From Globomyces pollinis-pini (lineage: Eukaryota; Chytridiomycota; Chytridiomycetes; Rhizophydiales; Globomycetaceae), in the NCBI GenBank assembly GCA_025399215.1, contig MU621163.1, positions 1 through 64,000 of the forward strand: a stretch of DNA of 64,000 nucleotides. Reading direction: 5' to 3'. Under the pieces are notes generated by a model that saw only the letters and a program-made list of their open reading frames with translations, had not been told where the DNA came from and made no database searches. Shown here one piece after another: positions 56,716 to 64,000 of the stretch. Position 1 is the first letter of the stretch, and every line of letters starts with the position of its first letter. The translations under genes and the position numbers were made by a program.

Positions 56716-57914
56716 ATGGATGAAGAGGAACAAACTCCTTTAATTTCTCCAACTGAACAATCAGCTAGTTGGAAAAAATGGTTTATGGATAGCTATCAGA
56801 GTATCTCTCCCAAACTATTGTTATCTGCATCCGCATTGATCATTTTGGTGATTGGTTACTTTTTGACTTATTTCTGGATCCTTCCAATACAGATCCAAGC
56901 AGCTATTAATGGTCAAGGTACCTTAATTCGATCTGTTTCCATTGTATCTATTTCTCCTCCCGTGGTTGATGTGGAGTTACTGATCCCTATCAAAGATCAA
57001 GGACCTGGTATGGAGAAAATATTAATCAGTTATAGTGGATGTTGAAGTCAGGGTTGGAGAGTTGATTGGATATAGTGCCCCTTTTACTGGTGATGTCCCA
57101 GGCACTTTTGGAGAAATTCCCATTGGTGGATTTGATTTTCCCACCATTATTGTGCCAGCCAGTGCATCTACCGTGGAAGTCAATACTACCTTCCATATCA
57201 AGCATTTAGATCGCGCTTGGCTCTCTTGGTTTCTACGATCTGGAGTCAAGCATGGTTTTCCAGATGTGACACGTATCAATCTGTAAAAATGATATCGCAT
57301 TAGTCTTACCAATAGATATGGATTTCCAAAAGTTCACATCCCTGCTCTGTTAGCGACTTGGCCAACAAAACTAACAAAGAACTATTACTTGGAATTGAAC
57401 AAAAAACCTGATACTCAGCCTTTTAATTTCACGGCTACAGAGGTCGAATATGAGAGTAAGAACACACCCAAAGGTTTGCAGTATATCGTGTCACTTACTG
57501 CGGGATTTACAAACTCATTTCCATTCTCAATTACACCTATTGTAGGACAAATTAACTTCTGGGTCTATTATAAAGGAGTACCTGTGCTCAATATTTTCAC
57601 CACAGCCGAAACTGATTTAAGAATCGAACATGGCCGAAATGCCAAACCAATTCATATCCTTAGTAAACCAGAATATGGAAACGAATTGATGGAATTGGTT
57701 GGCGAAATATCTGAAGGACCAGCTAATGTGACTATTAAAGATATCTCCATTAAAGGGAATGTCCAATTTATTTGGATTCAAGATATATTGGATGGATTGG
57801 TGATTGATATTACTATTCCAGTAAGATGATATGTTTCTTAATGTATAGGCAATTGAAGATGAATATCGCGATTTTGTCAATGTTCTTAGTTTACCACCAT
57901 TAAAACAAGTTTAA
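56716..57914 (+). CDS. Single-pass membrane protein with LEA2/DUF3712-like domain
   Basis: Exons 56716-57007, 57036-57282, 57304-57820 and 57849-57914 give 373 residues; the second intron is only 21 nt. Cytosolic N-terminus with an acidic dileucine-type TPLISP, one transmembrane helix at about 34-56 (LLLSASALIILVIGYFLTYFWIL), then a beta-rich outer domain with long hydrophobic-alternating strands (VDVEVRVGELIGYSAPF, LQYIVSLTAGFTNSFPFSI, INFWVYYKGVPVLNIF). It resembles the fungal DUF3712 group related to LEA2 lipid-binding domains of vacuolar proteins. Function unknown. Confidence 0.75.
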
Positions 57915-58110
57915 GTGGTCACGAATTTCAATATATATCGCATGTTAGAAAGTCATGAACTGATTGAACTAAATGGCAAGCAATGATGTCATTTTGAAGG
58001 CCAACAACTAAGTGGCTGATACAAACTAGAAACAGCATATGATAGGATATCAGCAAGCCATTGTTTTGTGAGTGAGTATAAAGTGTGAAACAAGTTTGAG
58101 AGATGTTTAC

Positions 58111-58989
58111 ATGATTTTTAACTTGGTGCGTAATTTAACCTCAACAGAACATGGTGCACCTTATTGGAATAATCCTACCTCTTCGGTTGATTGGTGTGAA
58201 GTTAACTATTCTGTGACTTCTTACGTGGCCGAGTATTACAATTCTATTAGTTCAGTTGCTATGATCCTTGTTGGCCTGGTAGGAGTATATTTACACCCTT
58301 GGGTCGAGTCGCGTTTTAAAGTAGCCTTTTTGACCACATCTATTGTTGGATTAGGATCTGTAGCATTCCATGGAACTCTTTCTCAATTAACTCAAGCATT
58401 TGATGAAGTTCCAATGTTGTACAGTGCATTGGCATTCTTGTACATCACACTTAACCAACGTTTTCCGATGAAGTTGCATACGAGAAACATGCTAGCATTG
58501 GTATTGATGTCTCACGCAGTGATTACTACTTATTTGGTGACTGCATTTGAAGGGAAATGGCAGTTTCTGGTATTTCATCTATCCTTTGGGAGTGCAGAAT
58601 TCTATACAATCTACCAATTAGTTCGGATTTACCGAAAACATGTCCATCTTCAATTCCATAATCGAGCCTTCACAAGAACATTTGAATTAGGAATGCTATT
58701 TTATTTTTCTGGGTTTGTATTTTGGTTGACAGATATGCTTGGATGTGAGTACATTAACCCAGCGTATTCGACATCAAAGCTATCTATCAATCCTCAGTTC
58801 CATGCTTGGTGGCATATCAGTGTATCAACAGGTCTCTATTTTATATCCGTGTTTGTAATCTATGATCGATTACAGAGTCGGATAGGGGCTTCACAACCTG
58901 AAATAAGGTACTTTGCATACATGATTCCTTATGTGTCACTTAAACGAGTGATTAATTCCGAGACCAAGACACTATACAATACGTTCTAA
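58111..58989 (+). CDS. Alkaline ceramidase (YPC1/YDC1/ACER family)
   Basis: Single exon, 292 residues from the ATG at 58111. Seven-helix CREST-type metal hydrolase of the ER/Golgi that splits (phyto)ceramide to a sphingoid base and fatty acid. Family signatures: YWNNPTSSVDWCEVNY, YVAEYYNSISS, GLGSVAFHGTLSQLTQAFDEVPMLY with the metal-binding His and Asp, FWLTDMLGCEY, and NPQFHAWWHISVSTG with two further His ligands. Length fits the family. Intronless, unlike most neighbours. Confidence 0.95.
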   Translation: MIFNLVRNLTSTEHGAPYWNNPTSSVDWCEVNYSVTSYVAEYYNSISSVAMILVGLVGVYLHPWVESRFKVAFLTTSIVGLGSVAFHGTLSQLTQAFDEVPMLYSALAFLYITLNQRFPMKLHTRNMLALVLMSHAVITTYLVTAFEGKWQFLVFHLSFGSAEFYTIYQLVRIYRKHVHLQFHNRAFTRTFELGMLFYFSGFVFWLTDMLGCEYINPAYSTSKLSINPQFHAWWHISVSTGLYFISVFVIYDRLQSRIGASQPEIRYFAYMIPYVSLKRVINSETKTLYNTF

Positions 58990-59039
58990 TTTCTAATAAA
59001 TAATGTACAACACAGAGAACGTTTGAATTGCGGCAAACA

Positions 59040-59228
59040 TCATTTAATTAAGAGAGTACCTAGGCGTGATTTAGTTTTTGAATGACTGAAACAGTCATGT
59101 GGATTACATGTCAACAACCAGTAAGTGAGAAGCGACCAGATATACTCTACAAGACCTAATGTGATCATTGTTATTCCTCTCCCTACCTTCCTCAGTCCTG
59201 GGGGTTTAGGTCCAACTTCAACCGTCAT
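59040..59228 (-). CDS. Small single-pass membrane protein (putative)
   Basis: 62 codons unspliced; a 22-nt GTAATC-TTCAG intron would instead give about 48 residues. Begins with VGPKPPGLRKVGRG, then one transmembrane helix (TMITLGLVEYIWSLLTYWLL). It is divergent from GDH2, 87 bp away. The style resembles small mitochondrial or ER membrane subunits, but no family is recognised. Confidence 0.45.
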   Translation of the reverse strand: MTVEVGPKPPGLRKVGRGITMITLGLVEYIWSLLTYWLLTCNPHDCFSHSKTKSRLGTLLIK

Positions 59229-59280
59229 TGTAATGAAATTTGCCTAAAAGGCGTGATCAATCACATTATATCTTTTTTAT

Positions 59281-59287
59281 TATAAAA
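59281..59287 (+). promoter_or_regulatory. TATA box of the GDH2 gene
   Basis: TATAAAA 34 bp upstream of the ATG at 59315. Confidence 0.55.
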
Positions 59288-59314
59288 CCTTCGTTTCTTC
59301 TTCACCTTTCTTTA

Positions 59315-62300
59315 ATGAAATTTACTACTGAAGCTGTTGGTTACGTTAGTAACGTATTCGAAGGAAAGAAGGACCAGATGGTCTCTGTTGCTGCCTTTGT
59401 CACCGAAAAGGGTTTTATCCCTGCTGAACTAGTTCAGAATGAAGTCTCTTGGTTCTACGAGTAATGATCTTTTCTTTCTTACCATTCTTTAGAAACTTGG
59501 GCATCGATGACATGTACTTTCAACAAGAATCCGTTCAAACTATCGCTCAACATATCATGGGTTTGTATGGGGCTAAAATCACTGCCTTCATCAAGAATGA
59601 GCAATCCTTGGAAATTAATTTGGAACGTGAAACTGACGATGGTGCTGTTTATATTCATACTTCGCGGCCTGGTGTTTCTGCGATTAATGGTCCTAAATAT
59701 GAACAAAAGTAAGTCTACTCATTGCGCCATTCTCATTCTAATTCCCTTTTCCAATCATTCGTTATATATCATTTCATGCACAAAACCCTTGTACGTTACA
59801 CAATTGATATTATTAAATGCGTACTAATGTTTCCAGAATTGACAAGAAATATCTTGATAATTCTTCTGCCAAAGGCTCGGCTTTTCGTCTAGAGAGTTAT
59901 AGATCTTTTGGAACTGTATCTTCAACACATTCAACCACTCTCCGTTGTTATTTCATCCGAAAATGTGAATTCATCACCCCTAACCCTACACCAGAGCAAG
60001 CTCAAGACATTCGACTAGTTTCTGATAAGTATTTCCTTGGTAAAGCTGCCGAAAACACTCTGGAGGTGTACCAAAAAGTCATGAAAAAGGTGTTACATCG
60101 TACTGGACCTTTGATTGAAATGTTTGATGTTCAAAACTCTCGTGAAAAGCGTTTAGTAATTGGTTTCAAGTACGTCATGTTATATTAAACGTAGGCAATC
60201 AACCACTCAATCATTCTTTTCTGCCATGAGTGATTTGTATCACTTTTACGAGCTATACACCACAAGAAAATATGTTGAACAATTCTCAAACGGTGTGACT
60301 GTTTGCAGTTTCTATTTGAATCAAATTCCAAATAGTAAGGCTGCGCCAATTGAAGCTTCAATTTTCCAAGTTATCAAAGAAGCTTCTTTAATTTATTGTT
60401 TACCTACCACACCTTTACAAAGTTTCTTCCAAACCGGAAAGCTCTCTGTTCAAGAAGCGATCTTTGGTCACGTTGGTTGGATTTTTTCCCAACATTTCTT
60501 GAATCGATTAGGTTCGGAATATCAAGCATTATCGTCGATTCTAGACGTAAATAACACTTCTCATGTGGAAGTACTTACTAAGATCAAAAAGCGATTACGA
60601 TCTGATACTTTTACTCGAGAATACATCTTGGATGTTATTAAATTGTATCCTGACCTGATCAAGAAATGTTACTACCATTTCGCTATGGTGCACCATATTT
60701 CTGCTCCTGAAAACGCACTGGGACCTTCTTTGTCTATCCAACGTTTACAAACCATCCCTATTTTGAGTGAAGCAGAGCTCCGAAAGGAAATCAAACGCAC
60801 TGTTGCAAATAATCAAGAAGCGATGGTAATTATTATTGTGATTAATGTTAGATTTTTGAAAGTTATATTACATTTAGTAACGCAGTGTTGAAAACCAATT
60901 TCTTCCAACCTACCAAAGTTGCATTATCTTTCCGTTTGAATCCAGATTTCTTGCCTGAAATCGAATATCCTACTAAATTGTTTGGTCTCTTCTTGGTTGT
61001 AGGAAGTGAATTTAGAGGATTCCATTTAAGATTCCGTGATATCGCGCGTGGAGGAATTCGTATTGTCAGATCAAGAAACCCTGAAGCTTACAGTATCAAT
61101 TTGAGAAGTTTATTGGATGAAAACTATGGGTTGGCAGCTACTCAACAACGAAAGAATAAGGACATTCCTGAAGGAGGATCCAAAGGAACTATTTTACTTG
61201 ATTTCGTCAACCAAGATAAAGCCAGAATTTCATTTGAAAAATACGTGGATTCCATCCTTGATTTGTTAATTGTGGGTGAAAGTCCTGGTATTAAGGAAAA
61301 AATTGTAGATTTGTATGACAAACCTGAAATTCTCTTTTTTGGTCCTGACGAAGGTACTGCTGATATGATGGACTGGGCATCTCAACACGCTCGGGAACGG
61401 TAATTGTTACTCCCTAATATATTAGAGGTGCAACTTTCTGGAAAGCTTTTACAACTGGTAAATCTCAATCAATTGGTGGAATTCCACATGACACTTTTGG
61501 AATGACCACACGTTCTGTACATCAATATGTTTTGGGTATCTACCGTAAACTTGGATTGGATGAACAAAACTGTACCAAATTACAAACCGGTGGTCCAGAT
61601 GGTGATTTAGGATCCAATGAAATCAAAATTTCTAAAGACAAAACAATCGGTATTGTGGATGGATCTGGTGTTATTTATGACCCTGCCGGTCTCAATCGCG
61701 ATGAGTTACTCAGACTTGCTACCAAGCGTAAAATGATTGTTGATTTTGATGTGAGTAAATTAAGTCCAAAAGGATTCCGTATTCTTTGCGATGAATCAAA
61801 TGTTCGATTGCCAGGTATTCAATTACGTTGCATTAATGATAGATGGTACTATTGTTGAAAGTGGATTTAAATTCCGTAACGAATTCCACTTGGATCCATT
61901 GGGTAAGAATTGCTAAATTTAAACTGTAGCAACTGCCGAAGTATTTGTTCCATGTGGTGGACGACCTGAAGCAATTGATTTGAATAACGTCCATCAACTG
62001 TTTACTGATGGAGTACCTCGATTCAAATACATTGTTGAGGGTGCAAATTTATTTATTACACAAGAAGCACGATTGAGATTGGAAAAGGCTGGTGTGGTTT
62101 TATTCAAGGATGCATCCGCAAACAAGGGAGGTGTGACTTCTTCATCTCTTGAAGTACTTGCTGCCTTAGCATTTACCGATGAAGAATTTTATGAACATAT
62201 GCAAGTTCGAAATGGTGTCATTCCACCGTTTTATGCTGAATATGTCAAACAAGTACAACAGATTATCGAAAAGAACGCAGAACTTGAATTGTAACAAAAT

Positions 62301-62691
62301 ATTCTTTGACCTTTTTAGTGAAGCTTTGTGGGCCGAAAGTCACCGTACTGGAAAACCAAAGAGTATTTTATCTGATGAATTGTCCTATGCCATTGTGAAA
62401 TTAAATGAAGAATTGAGATCTACCACTCTTTGGGATAATGTGCCATTGCGTCGTGTGGTGTTAATGGAAGCCTTTGTACCTGCTTTGTTACAAAAAGTTG
62501 GTTTGGACACACTACTAAAACGAGTACCTGAATCCTATGTTAAATCAATTTTCGGTAGTTACTTAGCAAGTCGATTTAGTAAGTTTATTATTTGTTAATT
62601 CTTTTTAGTTTACAAGTATGGTATATCACCTTCCCAATTTGCCTTTTTTGAATTCATGAGTCCTTACTTTTCCAAAATTCAAGAAAACTGA
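59315..62691 (+). CDS. GDH2: NAD-specific glutamate dehydrogenase (GDH2 type)
   Basis: Ten exons: 59315-59460, 59493-59708, 59837-60169, 60195-60825, 60852-61399, 61426-61814, 61843-61902, 61930-62290, 62319-62578, 62609-62691; 1008 residues, the size of fungal large NAD-GDH. It converts glutamate to 2-oxoglutarate and ammonium with NAD. Visible blocks: FQPTKVALSFRL, GFHLRFRDIARGGIRIVRSRN, the Lys-rich catalytic KGTILLDF, FFGPDEGTADMMDWA, KSQSIGGIPHDTFGMTTRSVH, TGGPDGDLGSNEI (NAD-binding region), FVPCGGRPEAI and IVEGANLFIT. The third to last exons carry the C-terminal helical part. The second intron, 128 nt, is the longest placed in the window. High expression is suggested by the TATA box. 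Confidence 0.96.
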
Positions 62692-62804
62692 TGAACAATG
62701 GAATATTTTTTTGATTTAATATAATATCATTTTGATCAAAAGCCAAGTCAGACTCGTGTTTATAATTGATTTCTAATAATTTTTTTACAGTTCCTTATTT
62801 AGAG

Positions 62805-62910
62805 ATGGGGTCAAAATTGAGTGACACAATAGATCAACAGTAAATCATTTACTTAATTGCTTACTATTGACAGTAATGAAGAGTACGTAAAGAATCAAGA
62901 AATTCATTAA
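62805..62910 (+). CDS. Possible tiny N-myristoylated protein (two exons)
   Basis: Exons 62805-62839 and 62874-62910 with a 34-nt intron give 23 residues beginning MGSKLSDTIDQ, an N-myristoylation-type start, continuing NEEYVKNQEIH. It may be the beginning of a longer gene whose later splicing I cannot resolve, or chance. It lies in the 290-bp gap before the UBL3-like gene. Confidence 0.25.
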
Positions 62911-62911
62911 T

Positions 62912-62939
62912 CGCGAAATCAATTTTTACAATCGCGAAA
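62912..62939 (+). promoter_or_regulatory. Paired CGCGAAA elements upstream of the UBL3-like gene
   Basis: Two copies of AATCGCGAAATCA, 21 bp apart (two helical turns), 44-71 bp before the ATG at 62983. CGCGAAA matches the SBF/Swi4 consensus CRCGAAA of fungal G1/S promoters. Role inferred. Confidence 0.35.
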
Positions 62940-62982
62940 TCAGAATTTTGAAGGTTCACAAATTTTCCATAAAGTGAAAAAT

Positions 62983-63618
62983 ATGGAAGAAGAAAAGAAA
63001 CCATTAGCACCAGCAGATACTGGAGGAGAAGTAGTAGCGACCCGACCAGCATCAGCAGGAGCTGGTCAGGAAGGACCTTCAAAAATAGATGATGGAAAAG
63101 CAACATTACATGTTTTCGAAACTTGTCCTAATGATAAAACTCATGTAAAGATTTTATTACAATCTGGTCAAAAAACTGATTTTTATGTTAATGCTTCTGA
63201 TACTGTTGACCAGTTTTGTAACTTTGTTTTTGAACGTTGGCCAATTGGTAAGTGACCATACAAAAACCCTGGATATCATCAACTTCTTTAATTATCAAAT
63301 TCAATTCTTTTTAATATTGATAGAGTGGATCAATGATAAGACAATAGTCAACCCTGTTGGTGGAGATAAACTAAAAATGTTACATCGTGGAAAATTTCCT
63401 GAAAGATCAACTACATTAGAATGTAACATCTTTACCATATTGATCATAATAGCGAATGGATTGACAAATGGTGTTACTACAACTGTTCATATTTTGGTTA
63501 AAAATGATGCAACCAATACTGCTGGTATTTACTGTTTCTTTTAATACTTTTAGTGACATCGACTGAAGCTGCGAAATCTAATGAACAGCAATCGGGTTGT
63601 CGTTGTATCATCTTATAG
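62983..63618 (+). CDS. Membrane-anchored ubiquitin-fold protein (UBL3/MUB-like), prenylated
   Basis: Exons 62983-63247, 63324-63422, 63453-63524 and 63554-63618 give 166 residues. A disordered Pro/Ala/Gly N-terminus precedes a ubiquitin-like domain (about 40-145): HVKILLQSGQKTDFYVNASDTVDQF, WPIEWINDK, LKMLHRGKFPERSTTLES, TVHILVK. The C-terminus is CRCIIL: a CaaX box with Leu (geranylgeranylation expected) preceded by a second Cys for palmitoylation. This is the UBL3/MUB layout; MUB proteins dock E2 enzymes at the plasma membrane and UBL3 sorts proteins to vesicles. Intron removal restores the WI and CRCIIL blocks. Confidence 0.9.
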
Positions 63619-63802
63619 TATCTTGTTTCTTTTAAACCTTCAACTTGTTCAATTTCATACTCCTTTTACCAAATTCCCCCCTTTTTTTTGTCTTCTATAT
63701 TTATCAGTGCAATAGTATTCTAATAAATAAAACAAATTGTCGTTGATATTGGAATCTGTTTGAAAATGACATATTTTTGTTGAATTTATTAAGTGTAATT
63801 GA

Positions 63803-64000
63803 CTAATTATCTGATTTGGAAGGCATAATTTTAGGTTCAAGTTTACTAAGATCAGGTTCATTTCCCAATATCACTATCATTGATTAAATTGTATATATAC
63901 CTCGATTATAAAGTGCATAACTTGTGTAAAAGAATACAGGTAATACTGCAATGATAACTTGATGTGATCTTACTTTATCCTTTCCAGTAAAACTTAGGAA
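63803..64000 (-). CDS. 3' end of a small membrane protein, cut by the window edge
   Basis: Exons 63901-64000 (open to the right) and 63803-63873, 27-nt intron. Visible: a Lys/His polar turn (FTGKDKVRSHQ), one hydrophobic helix (VIIAVLPVFFYTSYALYN), then an acidic-polar tail (GNEPDLSKLEPKIMPSKSDN). The turn-plus-helix layout recalls small mitochondrial ATP synthase subunits such as subunit k, but too little is present to name it. Confidence 0.5.

Noticed and set aside
1..64000. tRNA, rRNA, CRISPR or bacterial-style operon features
   Set aside because: No tRNA B-box-like GGTTCGAATCC sites with a matching cloverleaf, no rRNA and no spaced repeat arrays were noticed; dense spliceosomal introns rule out a prokaryotic reading.

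Overview
This is a gene-dense, AT-rich window of eukaryotic nuclear DNA, most likely from an early-diverging fungus. Fungal markers include a PHO84-type phosphate transporter, a MET1-type uroporphyrinogen methyltransferase, an NAD-specific glutamate dehydrogenase of the GDH2 type, an EDE1-like endocytic scaffold, a Nab3-like RNA-binding protein, a Vac7/Tag1-like vacuolar protein, type II NADH dehydrogenase (NDH-2), a GH16 glucanase and a YPC1-type ceramidase. They sit beside genes better known from animals or plants (paladin, MRNIP, ZUP1/ZUFSP, UBL3/MUB, an RCHY1 fragment). The species cannot be named from the sequence. The most distinctive trait is its introns: I could place about 115, and all but about six are 21-36 nt long, usually GTAA/GTAT at the donor and TAG at the acceptor. 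Nearly every spliced model below was checked by hand: exon lengths sum to a multiple of three and the junctions restore family motifs.

Layout. 1-7.3 kb: partial phosphate transporter (-), a 3' fragment of a CHY/RING E3 gene, an intronless papain-like protein (-), an unnamed ATP-grasp-like protein and a secreted GH16 glucanase (-). 7.6-12.4 kb: a seven-helix membrane protein, then COQ2 flanked by two paralogous alpha/beta hydrolases. 12.4-13.7 kb: the longest gene-free stretch. 13.7-24.9 kb: two small PY-motif membrane proteins, the ZUP1 deubiquitinase, a 57-aa membrane ORF, a Snf7-like protein, the EDE1-like scaffold, siroheme-branch MET1, a cyclin, and a protein with two truncated-hemoglobin domains.

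25.2-27.1 kb is the accessory spot of the window. An element with 121-bp terminal inverted repeats carries an intronless Crinkler-like PD-(D/E)XK nuclease gene and the tail of a RING/TRAF-type gene. It lies between two direct copies of a 170-bp host sequence, and one copy holds a 43-bp insertion that resembles the element's own ends.

27.3-41.8 kb: secreted carboxypeptidase and aspartic protease, two LEA2-type membrane paralogs about 6 kb apart in opposite orientation, a Nab3-like protein, MRNIP and NDH-2 sharing a 51-bp divergent promoter, a coiled-coil protein, a Cuz1/ZFAND2 AN1 protein and small hypotheticals. 42.1-53.7 kb: MED12 (17 exons), the Vac7/Tag1-like protein and paladin (13 exons). 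53.7-64 kb: an F-box/LRR protein, another LEA2/DUF3712-type protein, alkaline ceramidase, GDH2, a prenylated ubiquitin-fold protein and the 3' end of a small membrane protein.

Most genes are unrelated housekeeping units packed head to head or tail to tail. Shared themes are ubiquitin signalling (ZUP1, F-box/LRR, UBL3, AN1 protein, EDE1 with EH and UBA domains), membrane and vacuole biology (four LEA2-like proteins, Snf7, EDE1) and mitochondrial metabolism (COQ2 and NDH-2 act on the same ubiquinone pool; GDH2 supplies NADH).
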